NCBI RefSeq assembly: GCF_000187935.1 | Contig: NZ_AEUT02000001.1 | Coordinates: forward strand, 1,116,001 to 1,180,000 | Length of the DNA stretch: 64,000 nt | Reading direction: 5' to 3' | Source of the DNA: Streptococcus parauberis NCFD 2020 | GTDB lineage: Bacteria > Bacillota > Bacilli > Lactobacillales > Streptococcaceae | Part shown: piece after piece, positions 9,955 to 20,739 of the stretch | How positions within the stretch are numbered: position 1 is the first letter of the stretch | How the letters are laid out: each line of letters opens with the position of its first letter | Notes under the pieces: generated by a model | Told to the model about the DNA's origin: nothing | The model's database searches: none | What the model saw: the letters and a program-made list of their open reading frames with translations, nothing else | Translations under genes and position numbers: made by a program

Positions 9955-10698
9955 TTATAAAATGGAATTTGAATATTTCATAAAGAATGCTTTGGTCCGT
10001 TCTTCTTTTGGTGAATTAAAAATTTCCTCAGGTGAGCCAGATTCAATCACTTTCCCTTGATCTAAAAATAGTACTTTGTCAGCTACTTGATAAACAAAAT
10101 CCATATCATGACTTACTAAAATCATTGTCTGTCCTGATTGGGCGGCTAAGGCAATGGCTTTCTCTACTTCACCTACTAATTCAGGGTCTAGTGCTGAAGT
10201 TGGTTCATCTAATAATAAAACGTCTGGTTTCATGGCTAACGCACGCGCCAGGGCCACACGCTGTTTTTGTCCACCCGACAAATGTCTTGGGTAGTGATTT
10301 TGACGATCAGAAAGACCAACTTTTGCCAGTTCTTCCTGAGCAATCGCTGTCGCCTCTTTATCCGACATTTTTTTAACAACAGTTAAACCCTCTTTGACAT
10401 TTGCTAGTGCTGTTCTGCGTTCAAATAAATTAAACTGCTGAAAAACCATAGCCAATTTACGTCTTAATAAGAGAATATCATCACCTGAAATTTTTTCTAA
10501 GTCAAATGTATTGCCGCCGATTGTTAGTAGACCTGAATCCGGTTTTTCCAAAAAATTTAAGCTCCTTAAAAATGTTGATTTACCAGCTCCAGATGAGCCA
10601 ACTAAGGCAATAACTTGTCCTTTCTCAATGGTCAACGAAATATCGTCCAAAACTTTTTGTCCTGAAAAGCTCTTGCTTAAATGTGAGATGTTAATCAT
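9955..10698 (-). CDS. Polar amino-acid ABC transporter, ATP-binding protein
   Basis: Energizes amino-acid import at the inner face of the membrane. It has 247 residues with Walker A GSSGAGKST (about 34-42), signature LSGGQKQR, Walker B VLLLDEPTSALD and the switch His in LVSHDMDF. GlnQ/TcyC-like. Its ATG shares one base with the permease stop (TAATG), so translation is coupled. Last gene of the transporter operon. Confidence 0.93.
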   Translation of the reverse strand: MINISHLSKSFSGQKVLDDISLTIEKGQVIALVGSSGAGKSTFLRSLNFLEKPDSGLLTIGGNTFDLEKISGDDILLLRRKLAMVFQQFNLFERRTALANVKEGLTVVKKMSDKEATAIAQEELAKVGLSDRQNHYPRHLSGGQKQRVALARALAMKPDVLLLDEPTSALDPELVGEVEKAIALAAQSGQTMILVSHDMDFVYQVADKVLFLDQGKVIESGSPEEIFNSPKEERTKAFFMKYSNSIL

Positions 10699-11501
10699 TA
10701 ACGTAGTTCTCCAATCATTTTATCACTGACTTGTTTCGGAGCCGGAATGGCCATTCGTCGCTCAATGTATGCGCCTAGCTGTTCGACAAAGAAACTAATT
10801 AACCAATAAACTAAAGCTACCGAAATATAGCGCTCAAAATAACGGTAATCCGACCCACCGAGAATTTGGGCTTGCGCAAACATTTCAACAATTCCTGCAT
10901 TAAAGGCTAAAGATGTACCCTTGGTCAAGCCAATCAAGCCATTGATTAATGTGGGTGTCGCAACTACTGCCGCATTGGGAACGATAACCCTTTGATAGAC
11001 TTGTTTATTGGACATACCCAGACTTTTAGCAGCCTCAATTTCTCCATCATCGACAGAAAGAATTGCTGCGCGAATAGTCTCACTCATATAAGCTGCCTCG
11101 TTAAAGGCAAAAGCTGTAATCGCAAAGAATGACGCAGGAATTGCATTTATATTCCAATTAAGCCCATATGTAAGGTTCAAATATTTTAGAAATAAAGGTA
11201 TCCCATAATAGGTTAACATTAATTGAACAAGAATTGGTGTGCCTCTAAGAAAACTAACAAAGACCGCTTGAATCGGGTAGAGTACTTTTACACGGTTAAT
11301 TTTTACAATAGCAAAAAGCAGTGCTAAAAGTAAGCCAATAATTGCACCAATGATTGTGAGCAACAAAGTAATTGGTAAGCGATTAATAATATCTGGAATA
11401 GCATCAAAGACAGCTCGCCAACTAAATAATTTTCCTTCTGGTATTTTTGCTGTTAACTGATGAAACCAATCCCATGAACTGGCTAAATATAAATGTGACA
11501 T
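10698..11501 (-). CDS. Polar amino-acid ABC transporter, permease protein
   Basis: Membrane channel subunit of the HisMQ/GlnP type. The ATG at MSHLYLASSWDW has AAGGAG six bases upstream and gives 267 residues; an in-frame ATG at 11540 lacks such a site. Several hydrophobic segments are visible, and the EAA loop shows EIEAAKSLGMSNKQVYQRV, the ATPase contact site. It follows the binding-protein gene after a terminator hairpin, which could lower its expression relative to the binding protein. Confidence 0.92.
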   Translation of the reverse strand: MSHLYLASSWDWFHQLTAKIPEGKLFSWRAVFDAIPDIINRLPITLLLTIIGAIIGLLLALLFAIVKINRVKVLYPIQAVFVSFLRGTPILVQLMLTYYGIPLFLKYLNLTYGLNWNINAIPASFFAITAFAFNEAAYMSETIRAAILSVDDGEIEAAKSLGMSNKQVYQRVIVPNAAVVATPTLINGLIGLTKGTSLAFNAGIVEMFAQAQILGGSDYRYFERYISVALVYWLISFFVEQLGAYIERRMAIPAPKQVSDKMIGELR

Positions 11502-11585
11502 AGCAACTCCTTTTAATAATAGTACCCTATAGTCTATCATTGCCTCTTAAATCTGTAAAATATGAATATACTATGACCTTAATAG

Positions 11586-11619
11586 AAAAACCTTATCACC
11601 AACCAGTGACAAGGTTTTT
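11586..11619 (-). terminator. Intra-operon terminator between binding-protein and permease genes
   Basis: Stem AAAAACCTTGTCAC / GTGATAAGGTTTTT (one G-U pair) just after the binding-protein stop and about 85 bases before the permease start. It probably lets only part of the transcripts continue. Confidence 0.8.
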
Positions 11620-11621
11620 AG

Positions 11622-12437
11622 TTATTTAATTGAGGAAACAAAGTCATCTTCAAAGAATTGGAGACTCAATTTTTTTAGTTGTCCAGATTTTTTTAGTTTC
11701 TTTAGTCTCTTATTGACGTAAATTTGTAGTTCTTTTCCTTTATCATCTTGAGAAAAGATAAAATACTCTAAGCCATCCTTTTCATCTCCTACTTGCCCTT
11801 TCAAGTTGGTTACTTTCAAATCAAATCCTTGATCCTTAATTGCCGTTTTTAAAGAAATGGCATCATACAAAAGGAAATCTAATTGCCCATCTTCAAGCAT
11901 TTGTAAACGTTGTGTATATGGTGTAGACGAACCAGCATACGTTAAACCAATCGGTTTTTTGTCTGGATTTTGTTTATTCCATTTTTCCATAATTTGCATA
12001 TAGTTTGCTCCAGAAATTCCCTGCGTTTTCTTACCAGACAGGTCTTTCAAGTGTGATATATCTGTTTTGCCTTTAGTGGCTATTGCAAAATTAGATTTAG
12101 AAATTGGACTTGAAAAGAGATATTTTGCTTCTCTTTCTTTACTGAAGGCAAAGTCATTGGCAGCAATTTGGTAACGTCCCGCATCAATTCCTGTTAAGAT
12201 TGATGGAAAAGCTACTGTTTGCACAGATAACTTATACTTTTTTGAGTCTTTGAAGACTGCTTTTAGTACCTCAATATCATATCCTGTGTCCTTTTTACCT
12301 TCTTTATATGTAAATGGTTTTGTCGCACTATCAGTGGCTACAATAACTTCTTCCTTAGTATCAGCCTTCACAGTTGAAATACCAATTGCCATTAGTAATA
12401 AAAGTATGCCCATAAATCCTGTTATCAATTTTTTCAT
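11622..12437 (-). CDS. Amino-acid ABC transporter substrate-binding protein
   Basis: Extracellular solute-binding protein of family 3 (polar amino acids, cystine-type possible). It has 271 residues with an N-terminal signal peptide (MKKLITGF, a hydrophobic core, then TVKAD). No lipobox cysteine is present, so it is predicted to be cleaved by signal peptidase I rather than lipid-anchored, which is unusual for a Gram-positive importer. The fold shows ATDSATKPFTYKEG at the start of domain 1 and LLYDA in domain 2. First gene of the transporter set. Confidence 0.88.
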   Translation of the reverse strand: MKKLITGFMGILLLLMAIGISTVKADTKEEVIVATDSATKPFTYKEGKKDTGYDIEVLKAVFKDSKKYKLSVQTVAFPSILTGIDAGRYQIAANDFAFSKEREAKYLFSSPISKSNFAIATKGKTDISHLKDLSGKKTQGISGANYMQIMEKWNKQNPDKKPIGLTYAGSSTPYTQRLQMLEDGQLDFLLYDAISLKTAIKDQGFDLKVTNLKGQVGDEKDGLEYFIFSQDDKGKELQIYVNKRLKKLKKSGQLKKLSLQFFEDDFVSSIK

Positions 12438-12537
12438 TCTCGTAACCCCTTTTTTCTTATGTCACTATAGTAGCAAAAATTGAATTGTCTATCTAATACA
12501 GCTTTTCTATCAAGGCAATAATAAATTTTTATCACAA

Positions 12538-12573
12538 AAAAAAGAGAGCCCTTTGGGACTATCTTTTTATTCA
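12538..12573 (-). terminator. Probable terminator of the DEAD-box helicase gene
   Basis: Imperfect hairpin around CCCAAAGGG followed on the minus strand by CTCTC and eight T. The stem has mismatches. Confidence 0.6.
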
Positions 12574-12575
12574 GA

Positions 12576-13919
12576 TTAGAAACTTTGTTTCTTTGATTTA
12601 CGTTCAGCACGACCCTTAGCACGGCCTTCCGCACGACGTTCTTTACGACGCTTTTCATCAACAACCCATTGAATTTTTTTCTTATAGGCTGGCTTAACTT
12701 TTTTCTTTTTCTTTTTAACAAGACCAATCATCTCAGTATCAAGCTTCTTATATGATTTTTCTCTTGATTGACGACGATCACGATCATAAGTATCTTCAAA
12801 TTGCCCATTTTTCAACACTTTTGGTACAAACTGAATTCCTAATTTTTCAAGTTCTTTAATATCAGAATCATCACTAGGCTTATAAAGGGTGATAGCTGTT
12901 CCCGACATACCATTACGACCAGTACGACCAACACGGTGCACAAAGAATGATAAATCTTGGGGAATTGCATCATTGATTATGTGACTCACACCCTCAATAT
13001 CGATTCCTCGCGCAGCTAGGTCTGTCGCTACGATATACTGAAAGTCAAGCTTTTTAACTTGGTTCATAATCCGTTTACGTTCTCTTGGCGGAACACCACC
13101 ATGAATTTTAGCTACTTTAAGTCCATTAGCAACAAGGAAAGAATGAAGTTCATCTGCTCTTTCTTTTGTATTAACAAATAGCATAGCTAAATAGGGATTC
13201 ATGTTTTGGAGAATGGACAGAATCTGACTATTATTATCTCTACCTTTAGTTGACACTAACCAATTTTCGATGGTATCCGCAATCACTGTTTGAGTTTTAA
13301 TTTGTTCAATAACTGGATTAGTTAGATATTTTTTCAAAAATGGTTGTAATTTTTGTGGGATAGTAGCTGAAAAGACTAAAATTTGTACCGCTTTCGGAAG
13401 AGCTGACGCAATTTTATCAACAGTGTCTAGGAATCCCATATCCATTGTCATATCAGCTTCATCAACAACAAATGTTGTTGCTTTATGAATTTCTAAATCA
13501 CCTGATTTAACTAAATCATAAATCCGTCCTGGTGTCCCCACAACAATATGAGGTTGAGAAACTTTCAATTTTTCAATTTGACGGAGTTTATCTGTTCCAC
13601 CAACATAGTTAACTAAACGAATTTCTTTATCTGAATGGCTTGCAATTTGTTTTGCTGCATCAAAAATTTGAGTAGCTAATTCACGACTTGGTGCCGTGAT
13701 TAAAACTTGAACTTGTGCTAAATCTTCGTCCAATTTCTCAAAAATTGGCAACAAGAAAGTATGAGTCTTACCAGACCCAGTTTTTGATTCACCTACTAAA
13801 TCACGACCAGAATTAACGATTGGAATAAGTTTTTTCTGAACATCAGTTGGTTCAGTAAACTTGATTGCATCCAGGGCATCCTGAATGTATTGTTTAAAAT
13901 TATAATCTTTAAATGACAT
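12576..13919 (-). CDS. cshB: DEAD-box RNA helicase (CshB-like)
   Basis: ATP-dependent RNA helicase, probably for RNA turnover or ribosome assembly in the cold. It has 447 residues from MSFKDYNF; AGAGG precedes that ATG, while an in-frame ATG seven codons earlier is weaker. Motif I is SKTGSGKT, motif II DEAD (VVDEADMTMDMGF), motif III SAT and motif VI HRVGRTGR. The C-terminus is a very basic tail of Lys and Arg runs, as in CshB. The symbol rests on overall resemblance. Single gene with its own terminator, upstream of the amino-acid ABC genes. Confidence 0.88.
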   Translation of the reverse strand: MSFKDYNFKQYIQDALDAIKFTEPTDVQKKLIPIVNSGRDLVGESKTGSGKTHTFLLPIFEKLDEDLAQVQVLITAPSRELATQIFDAAKQIASHSDKEIRLVNYVGGTDKLRQIEKLKVSQPHIVVGTPGRIYDLVKSGDLEIHKATTFVVDEADMTMDMGFLDTVDKIASALPKAVQILVFSATIPQKLQPFLKKYLTNPVIEQIKTQTVIADTIENWLVSTKGRDNNSQILSILQNMNPYLAMLFVNTKERADELHSFLVANGLKVAKIHGGVPPRERKRIMNQVKKLDFQYIVATDLAARGIDIEGVSHIINDAIPQDLSFFVHRVGRTGRNGMSGTAITLYKPSDDSDIKELEKLGIQFVPKVLKNGQFEDTYDRDRRQSREKSYKKLDTEMIGLVKKKKKKVKPAYKKKIQWVVDEKRRKERRAEGRAKGRAERKSKKQSF

Positions 13920-13968
13920 ATTAACCTCTTTTTCTCTCATATTATAACATTAAAGCTAAAGACAAGCA

Positions 13969-13996
13969 AAATGCAGTGCATCATCTGCACTGCAAA
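13969..13996 (-). terminator. Terminator of the rsmH-ftsL-pbp2X-mraY cluster
   Basis: Stem GCAGTGCA / TGCACTGC with a 5-base loop, followed on the minus strand by ATTTTGC. The T-run is short. Confidence 0.65.
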
Positions 13997-14001
13997 TCAC
14001 T

Positions 14002-15009
14002 TTATAAATATAAAATTGCTAAAACAATTGAACTTGCAACTAAGCCAACTGACCATAAGAAGGCATCAACCTTCCATTCAGACCAACGGTCAGATTTGCC
14101 AGTTAGTCCACCTAATTCCAAGTGATGGTGGAAAGGAGTCATCCTAAAGATACGACGACCTTCACCAAATTTTTTCTTTGTATATTTGAAATAAGAAACT
14201 TGCATCATTACTGATGTTGTTTCGAAAACATAGACAATACCAATAATAAGTAATGTCCATTCTTGGCGTAAAGCAATTGAGATTGCTGCTAATAAAGCAC
14301 CAAGCGCCAAACTACCAACATCGCCCATAAACACTTTAGCAGGTTTATGATTGAATAGGAAGAAACCAAGTAATGCACCAGTCATAACACCAATTAATAA
14401 TAGGACATCAAACTGATTTTGGAAAAAAGCAATAAAACCATAGGCAATGAGCGAAATAACAACTGAGATTGAAGCTAAACCATCAATACCATCTGTTAAA
14501 TTGACTGCGTTAGAAAAACCAACAACCCAAAAGAGTACAAATAAAACGTAGAAGATCCCTAATGGTAAGTGATAACCAAAGATATTTATTGCATCAATGC
14601 CGTTTGGTAAGACATGAAGGAAATAGAAAATTAAGCCTCCAATAATCTGTAATGCAAACTTTTGTCGAGCCGTTAAACCTTCATTTTTTTGTTTAAATAT
14701 TTTCAAGAAATCATCAAAGAAGCCGATAAATCCGTAGATAACAACTACTGATAGAATCCCTGAAATCAGTCCAAAACTATTGCTTTGGCGATAAAATAGT
14801 AAAGCAAAAACAAATGATATTAGGGTCGCAACAAGGAGAAAGACTGTCCCACCCATCGTTGGTGTCCCAGCTTTTGCTAAATGTTGTTTAACATCTTCAT
14901 GCATTTGTTGGCCACCAATTTTTTTCAATTGATAGTACTTTATAAAAAATGGCATGACAAGAGCAGTCAATACTAAAGATATGATTGCTGCTATGATAGT
15001 TAAAAACAT
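14002..15009 (-). CDS. mraY: Phospho-N-acetylmuramoyl-pentapeptide transferase
   Basis: Makes lipid I from UDP-MurNAc-pentapeptide and undecaprenyl phosphate in the membrane. It has 335 residues and about ten hydrophobic segments. Family motifs include FFDDFLK (the conserved Asp pair), [10 protein letters not shown], and [12 protein letters not shown] near the C-terminus. Starts one base after the pbp2X stop, so coupled translation is likely. Last gene of the division cluster. Confidence 0.96.
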   Translation of the reverse strand: MFLTIIAAIISLVLTALVMPFFIKYYQLKKIGGQQMHEDVKQHLAKAGTPTMGGTVFLLVATLISFVFALLFYRQSNSFGLISGILSVVVIYGFIGFFDDFLKIFKQKNEGLTARQKFALQIIGGLIFYFLHVLPNGIDAINIFGYHLPLGIFYVLFVLFWVVGFSNAVNLTDGIDGLASISVVISLIAYGFIAFFQNQFDVLLLIGVMTGALLGFFLFNHKPAKVFMGDVGSLALGALLAAISIALRQEWTLLIIGIVYVFETTSVMMQVSYFKYTKKKFGEGRRIFRMTPFHHHLELGGLTGKSDRWSEWKVDAFLWSVGLVASSIVLAILYL

Positions 15010-15010
15010 G

Positions 15011-17260
15011 TTAATCTCCTAGTGTTATTGTTATTTTTTTAATTTTATGAAGTGCTTTACCAACTTCAATATTTTGTTTAATTACAGTTCCAGAATTCGA
15101 ACCCTTATATTTTACTTCAATTCCTGTCCATTTGGCAAATTTTTTGACGTTTGATTTTGTCCAACCATACATATCTGGTAAAGTTGTAAATTTGTCAGTC
15201 AAAACCAGGATTTGTTTATTTTCAGTTAATTTCGTTCCTTTTGACTTAGAAACCTTAACAATTTTCTTACCTGTTCCCAAAACAACTGGTTGAATTAAAT
15301 TACGCCGTAATTCATCAGCTGTATTTCCAGGATTTTGACCTATGAAATCAGGCAGCTTATATTCAGAACCACTAGTGGCATCTGGAACTGGTTCAGTTAG
15401 AGTTTCTTGCATCAGATATGCTTCTTCTAGGACTGGATTAACCACATCTTGCCAAAACATCCCACTCCAGTGTTCTGGTTGTTGAATTGTTACATACATG
15501 ACAAAATCAGGGTTATCAGATGGGACCATTGCAACAACTGAATAAACATAGTTGGTTAGACCGCCATCAAGATAACCACTTCCATTTTCTGCAGCAATTT
15601 GGGCCGTACCAGATTTAACAGCTACAGGTAAATCACCAACTTTAATAATAGGTCCAGTGGATTTTGAATAAAGTGTCCCAAATACAGGATCTGTTCCTAC
15701 AGTGACCATATAATCTCTAGTTTCACTAGCAGCCCTTTTCGATACTGGTTTTCCGACCACTTCTTTTTGAGAAGTTCGGTAACTGCCATTATTTGGATCA
15801 TATATCTTGCTAATAAATTTTGGCTCTAGCATAACACCATCATTAGCAATTGCCGAGAAGGCTCTTAACATTTGAATTTCTGTTACAGAAATCCCTTGTC
15901 CAAAAGCACTCATTGCCTGTGTAACAATGTTATCACCAGGGAAAATACCAGATTCTTCATCCCCTATACCAAAACGAGTTGGGAATCCAAATTTAAATTT
16001 CGAAAGGTAATCAAGCCAAGTCTTTCCACCCATTTTTTGTTCTAACTTTGTCATCCCAACGTTACTTGAAAAGGCAAAACCTTGGGCATAAGTCATATAT
16101 TGACCAGTTGAAATTCCTTCATTGACATTCCAGTCTTGAATAGTGGCATCGGCAATAGTAAGACCATTTACACTACTATAGACATCATTTGGCTCAAAAA
16201 CACCATCATCAATTGAAGAGGCTAAAGTCATAACTTTCATTGTTGAACCAGGTTCAAAATTATTCTGATACAAGGCACTTTTCCAATTATAGTCTTTATT
16301 ATTTAACCCTTCCAAAGTATCCGCATTATAACTTGGTCTTTGAGAGGTGGCTAAAATTTCCCCTGTCTTTGCATTTACCAAGGTAGCACTTGATAAGACC
16401 CCTTTAGTTTCTTTTTGGAAGACATCCATTTGGGCTTCTAAGAAAGTTTGAATTGGTTCTGAAATAGTTGTATAAACATCTTTCCCGTCAACTGCTTTCT
16501 TTACTGTTTTTCCTGTTCCAAGCAAAGTATTCCCATTCTTATCTTTTTCATAAGTAATAGTTCCATCTCGACCTGACAGTATATCATTCATGGAAGATTC
16601 TAAACCAGTTTTACCAACTAAACTGTTACTACCATCTTTGTTTTCATTTAGCGAAGCTAGTCCAATTAATTCAGAAGCAAATGTCCCATTAGGATACATT
16701 CTACCCGGACTAGTTGTAAAGGCAACACCTTTTATCTTAGCTTTTTCCATCTCACGACGAATGGTAGTCATCTTACTATAAGAAATACCCGAACCAGTTG
16801 TTCCAAAAGAAACTTGGAATAGGCCTTTTTGTTTTAGTTGCTTGATAACATCAGTCTTCTTCATTTTCAATTGCTTGTTTAAAATTGAAGCAACAGTGTC
16901 AAATTGTGATGGTTGAACATATAACTTTTCACCAGTTGCTGAAACAAACGATTTGTCTAAAACAGCATAAATACTATATGTCGTTGAGTCAATAGCTATT
17001 GCTATCCCATTTCGGTCATAGATTGTTCCACGTTTAGCTTGAACTGTTACCGTTTCTTGATAAACACTCTTCGCCCCTTCAGAAAGGTTAACACCAAATT
17101 TTTTATCAGTTCCAATAATAATCACAAAGTTAATGATAAAGACAAAAAAGAGAAAGATACTTAATATCATCATGTTTTGTCCAACATGTTCTCTGTTTTT
17201 CACAGGTGTTTTCCGATCACGTACGGCGTAATCAATAAAACCTTTAATAAACTTATTCAT
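15011..17260 (-). CDS. pbp2X: Penicillin-binding protein 2X (division transpeptidase)
   Basis: Class B PBP that cross-links septal peptidoglycan and is a main beta-lactam target. It has 749 residues: an N-terminal transmembrane helix (about 28-50), a dimerization domain, the transpeptidase and two C-terminal PASTA-like repeats. Active-site motifs are STMK (in EPGSTMKVM), SSN (in AFSSNVGM) and KSGT (in AVKSGTAQ). All three match the wild-type streptococcal form; the PASTA region begins near LPDFIGQN. It lies between ftsL and mraY with gaps of one to three bases. Confidence 0.96.
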   Translation of the reverse strand: MNKFIKGFIDYAVRDRKTPVKNREHVGQNMMILSIFLFFVFIINFVIIIGTDKKFGVNLSEGAKSVYQETVTVQAKRGTIYDRNGIAIAIDSTTYSIYAVLDKSFVSATGEKLYVQPSQFDTVASILNKQLKMKKTDVIKQLKQKGLFQVSFGTTGSGISYSKMTTIRREMEKAKIKGVAFTTSPGRMYPNGTFASELIGLASLNENKDGSNSLVGKTGLESSMNDILSGRDGTITYEKDKNGNTLLGTGKTVKKAVDGKDVYTTISEPIQTFLEAQMDVFQKETKGVLSSATLVNAKTGEILATSQRPSYNADTLEGLNNKDYNWKSALYQNNFEPGSTMKVMTLASSIDDGVFEPNDVYSSVNGLTIADATIQDWNVNEGISTGQYMTYAQGFAFSSNVGMTKLEQKMGGKTWLDYLSKFKFGFPTRFGIGDEESGIFPGDNIVTQAMSAFGQGISVTEIQMLRAFSAIANDGVMLEPKFISKIYDPNNGSYRTSQKEVVGKPVSKRAASETRDYMVTVGTDPVFGTLYSKSTGPIIKVGDLPVAVKSGTAQIAAENGSGYLDGGLTNYVYSVVAMVPSDNPDFVMYVTIQQPEHWSGMFWQDVVNPVLEEAYLMQETLTEPVPDATSGSEYKLPDFIGQNPGNTADELRRNLIQPVVLGTGKKIVKVSKSKGTKLTENKQILVLTDKFTTLPDMYGWTKSNVKKFAKWTGIEVKYKGSNSGTVIKQNIEVGKALHKIKKITITLGD

Positions 17261-17263
17261 CTA

Positions 17264-17587
17264 CTATTTGACCTTCTTAATATTATCATTCTGGATACTC
17301 AAACCACCTTTACCAGCAATATCAATAATACGATCACGTCGTGATAATTCATTAACTTCTTGTCGTGCATTATTGAGTTCTGTTTTTTTATCATCGATTT
17401 TTCTATTTAAAGCGGTAATATCTTGTTGCAGTTGCAATTTTCGACTCTGTAAAAAAATAATACTTACTGACATGGTAATAGCTGTCAAAATCAATGCAGT
17501 ATAAAAAGCTTTCTCAACTCGAGAGAAAGTTCTTATTCTCTTTTGTAAGGCAGAAGTAACTTCTTGACTTCTTTTTTCATTATTCAT
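17264..17587 (-). CDS. ftsL: Cell division protein FtsL
   Basis: Small bitopic divisome protein that works with FtsB/DivIC and PBP2X. It has 107 residues: a basic cytoplasmic N-terminus, one transmembrane helix (about 28-48), and a coiled-coil extracellular part (LQQDITALNRKIDDKKTELNN). Position between rsmH and pbp2X, with three-base spacers on both sides, is the standard arrangement. Confidence 0.92.
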   Translation of the reverse strand: MNNEKRSQEVTSALQKRIRTFSRVEKAFYTALILTAITMSVSIIFLQSRKLQLQQDITALNRKIDDKKTELNNARQEVNELSRRDRIIDIAGKGGLSIQNDNIKKVK

Positions 17588-17590
17588 AGT

Positions 17591-18541
17591 TTATACCCGA
17601 ATTTTTCTTGCGACACGCAATTTTGCCGAGTGGGCGCGGTTGTTTGCTTCTAATTCCTCAAGACTAGGCAGAATCGGTTTTCTTGAAACCAATTCAAATT
17701 TTGGTTGCAGATGTTCTGGAATAATTGGAATATTCTTTGGAACATCGACTGTACTTGCTTCTTTAAATAATTGTTTGGTTAATCGATCTTCAAGGGAATG
17801 GAAGGTAATGACAGAAATTCTTCCATCCAAAGCTAGGATATCCATTGCTTGTTGGATAGATTCTTCTGCAGCACCTAATTCATCATTAACCTCAATCCGG
17901 ATTGCTTGAAAGATTTGTTTTGCAGGATGCCCTTTTTTCTTCAATTCCTTGGCTGGTTTAGCTGATTTGATAAGCTCCGCTAATTCAGCTGTCGTTTCAA
18001 TCGGTTTAATTTCTCTGGCTTGTTCAATTTTTCTTGCGATCTGTTTAGAAAATTTATCCTCACCGTATCGGAAGAAAATACGCACCAAATCATTAAAGGC
18101 ATAATGATTAACAACCTGATAAGCAGTCAATTCAGCTTCTGTGTCCATTCTCATATCAAGAGGTGCATCTTGACGGTATGAAAAACCACGTTCTCGTTCA
18201 TCAAGTTGCGGACTAGAAACACCTAAATCATACAGAATACCATCGATTTCAGTAACACCTAAACTAGCTAATCTTGACTTAAGATTCCTAAAGTTATCTT
18301 TAATAAAAGTTACTTGTCCTTTATCAATAAAGGGTTTCAAAAAGACCTGTGCATTATCGATTGCTTTTTGATCTTGGTCAAAACAATACAAATGCCCATT
18401 TTCATTTAATTGAGATAATAAATATGCTGAGTGACCAGCACCACCTAGAGTAGCATCAACATAGATACCATCAGGCTTTACATTTAACATATCGACGGTC
18501 TCGTTAAGAAGAACTGTAATATGGTGGAATTCTTTTGTCAT
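17591..18541 (-). CDS. rsmH: 16S rRNA (cytosine(1402)-N(4))-methyltransferase
   Basis: Methylates C1402 of 16S rRNA using S-adenosylmethionine. It has 316 residues. The start [17 protein letters not shown]-binding segment [20 protein letters not shown] and TFHSLEDR are family signatures. First gene of the division cluster (rsmH-ftsL-pbp2X-mraY), formerly mraW. Confidence 0.96.
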   Translation of the reverse strand: MTKEFHHITVLLNETVDMLNVKPDGIYVDATLGGAGHSAYLLSQLNENGHLYCFDQDQKAIDNAQVFLKPFIDKGQVTFIKDNFRNLKSRLASLGVTEIDGILYDLGVSSPQLDERERGFSYRQDAPLDMRMDTEAELTAYQVVNHYAFNDLVRIFFRYGEDKFSKQIARKIEQAREIKPIETTAELAELIKSAKPAKELKKKGHPAKQIFQAIRIEVNDELGAAEESIQQAMDILALDGRISVITFHSLEDRLTKQLFKEASTVDVPKNIPIIPEHLQPKFELVSRKPILPSLEELEANNRAHSAKLRVARKIRV

Positions 18542-18582
18542 AACTTTAATTTTAACACATTTTAGTTATTAAGAAAACAAAA

Positions 18583-18613
18583 AGAAAAACTGTAAGCGCT
18601 AGACTATACAGTT
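18583..18613 (-). terminator. Terminator of proBA
   Basis: Stem AACTGTA / TACAGTT followed by a T-run on the minus strand, just after the proA stop. Confidence 0.75.
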
Positions 18614-18620
18614 CTATTTT

Positions 18621-19871
18621 TTATTCTCTGGTTTGACCATTGCCATTAATATAATACTTACTACTTGTCAGTGCCTCAAGACCCATGGGACCTCTGGCAT
18701 GCATTTTTTGGGTAGATATTCCAATTTCAGCCCCTAAGCCAAATACAAAACCGTCAGTAAAGCGAGTCGATGCATTGACATAGACAACTGCAGCATCAAC
18801 GAATTCTTGGAACTGCTCGGCTGATTCCAAATCCTTAGTAATAATTGACTCAGAATGATGACTACTGTAATGATTAATCCAGTCAATAGCTTCATCTAAA
18901 GATGAAACGATTTTAACTGACATAATATAATCTAGAAATTCACTAGCATAGTCTTCCTCTTTAGCCAGTTTAGCATTTTTAAATAAGGAGAGGGCTTTTT
19001 GATCGACACGAAACTCAACAGAATGGACCTTAACAATTTCTGTTTCTAATTGCGCGATAAATTTTTCAGCTATGGACTCATGAATGACTAATCCTTCAGC
19101 TGCATTACAAACACTAGGTCTTTGCGTCTTAGCATTTATAACAATTTCTGTCGCCATATCAAGATCCGCAGATTGATCGATATATATATGGACATTCCCA
19201 ACCCCAGTTTCTATGACTGGAACTTTTGCCTTGTCCTTAACTGTCTGTATTAACCGTGCACCACCACGCGGAATTAACACATCGATATAGTTAGTTGCTT
19301 TCATTAATTCCTCTGCTAAAGCATGTGAAGGGTCTTCAAGTAATTGAATGGCATGTTCAGGAAGACCGGATGATTTTAGTGCTTTTTTAACCACACTAAC
19401 TAAAGCCATATTAGAATTTAGAGCATCCCTGCCACCCCTTAAAATAATAGCATTGTTAGTTTTAAAAGCTAAACTGAAGGCATCAATAGTAACATTTGGA
19501 CGACTCTCAAAAATCATAGCAATAACGCCAAGTGGAACACGTTTTTGAACAATCTTCAGACCATCAGCATTTGTATAACCTTTAATCACTTGCCCAATGG
19601 GATCAGTTAGATCAGCAACTTGTTGTAGCCCTTGACACATGGCCAAAAGTCGGTCTTCTGTGAGTAAAAGTCGGTCGAGCATTATTTCGGAAATGCCATG
19701 CTCTTTCGCTTTTTCCATATCCATTTTATTTGCTTCAAGTATTGATGTGCTTTCAGCTTCTATCGAAGTTGCTAGTTCAAGTAAAAAATGATTCTTTGTT
19801 TGACTTGAAACTCTTAATAGTTGTTTACTTGCTTCTTTAGCTTGTTTGCCAAGTGTTTCAATAAGTGTCAT
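18621..19871 (-). CDS. proA: Gamma-glutamyl phosphate reductase
   Basis: Second step of proline synthesis: reduces gamma-glutamyl phosphate to glutamate semialdehyde with NADPH. It has 416 residues of the aldehyde-dehydrogenase fold. The catalytic Cys lies in [12 protein letters not shown], and [17 protein letters not shown] is a family signature. Nine bases downstream of proB. Confidence 0.96.
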   Translation of the reverse strand: MTLIETLGKQAKEASKQLLRVSSQTKNHFLLELATSIEAESTSILEANKMDMEKAKEHGISEIMLDRLLLTEDRLLAMCQGLQQVADLTDPIGQVIKGYTNADGLKIVQKRVPLGVIAMIFESRPNVTIDAFSLAFKTNNAIILRGGRDALNSNMALVSVVKKALKSSGLPEHAIQLLEDPSHALAEELMKATNYIDVLIPRGGARLIQTVKDKAKVPVIETGVGNVHIYIDQSADLDMATEIVINAKTQRPSVCNAAEGLVIHESIAEKFIAQLETEIVKVHSVEFRVDQKALSLFKNAKLAKEEDYASEFLDYIMSVKIVSSLDEAIDWINHYSSHHSESIITKDLESAEQFQEFVDAAVVYVNASTRFTDGFVFGLGAEIGISTQKMHARGPMGLEALTSSKYYINGNGQTRE

Positions 19872-19880
19872 ACATTACTC

Positions 19881-20684
19881 CTAACTTTTAATAAACCAAG
19901 TTCCAATCAATTGACCTTCTAAGACATTTAATATGTCTCTAGGATTTGCACCATTCATTAGTACCATTTGACCATTATTTTCGAAAATAATTTGAGCTGA
20001 TTGAATTTTGCTCAACATACCCCCAGTTCCGAACTTGCTACCAGCCCCACCAGCTTGAGAAATAATTTCTTCTGTAATCTCATTAACTTGACTTCGAAGA
20101 ATGGCATCATCGAAAATAGTAGGATTTTTATCAAACAAGCCATCAATATCCGACAACATGATTAGTAAATCAGCATTTGTAATTTTTGCAACAATTGCTG
20201 ATAGTCGATCATTATCACCAAATTTTGTGGCATGGTCCATTTCATCCACACTAACAGCATCATTCTCGTTGACAATTGGTACAATTCCCATTGATATTAA
20301 TGATTCAAAAGCATTAGTTACATTTAATAAACTTTCCGGAAAGACTACCACATCTTGCGTTAATAATATTTGCGAGACGTTAGTTTGATAGTGTGAAAAA
20401 ATTTGAGAATATAAACTCATCATCGCCACTTGTCCAACACTTGATACTGCCTGTTGTTGTGCTAAATCGCTAGGACGCTTGTCCATCTTTAAGATATCGA
20501 GTCCAAAACCCATTGCTCCGGATGAGACTAAGATAACTTCTTTTCCTTTATTAACCAAACTTGAAATAACAAAGGCTAATTGATCAATTTTTTCTAAATT
20601 TATTTTTCCACTACTTTGGACTAGGGAACTTGTCCCGATTTTAATAACAATCCGTTTTACAGATTCAAAATTTCGTTTCTTCAT
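19881..20684 (-). CDS. proB: Glutamate 5-kinase
   Basis: First step of proline synthesis: phosphorylates glutamate, normally under proline feedback control. It has 267 residues, an amino-acid kinase domain only; the C-terminal PUA domain of the longer enterobacterial enzyme is absent, as in other streptococci. Motifs: [21 protein letters not shown] and GDNDRLSA. Its promoter overlaps the end of the terminator of the upstream ABC gene. Confidence 0.95.
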   Translation of the reverse strand: MKKRNFESVKRIVIKIGTSSLVQSSGKINLEKIDQLAFVISSLVNKGKEVILVSSGAMGFGLDILKMDKRPSDLAQQQAVSSVGQVAMMSLYSQIFSHYQTNVSQILLTQDVVVFPESLLNVTNAFESLISMGIVPIVNENDAVSVDEMDHATKFGDNDRLSAIVAKITNADLLIMLSDIDGLFDKNPTIFDDAILRSQVNEITEEIISQAGGAGSKFGTGGMLSKIQSAQIIFENNGQMVLMNGANPRDILNVLEGQLIGTWFIKS

Positions 20685-20700
20685 AATTTGATTATAACAA

Positions 20701-20725
20701 AAAATCAGTCTTTGAGACTGATTTT
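20701..20725 (-). terminator. Terminator of the ABC-2 exporter genes
   Basis: Perfect stem AAAATCAGTCT / AGACTGATTTT with a 3-base loop between the exporter permease and proB. Confidence 0.9.
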
Positions 20726-20739
20726 CTGATTATATTCTC

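Noticed and set aside
10032..10376. Plus-strand open frame of 114 codons antisense to the ABC ATPase gene
   Set aside because: It lies wholly inside a well-supported gene, has no ribosome site or promoter and no recognisable domain.
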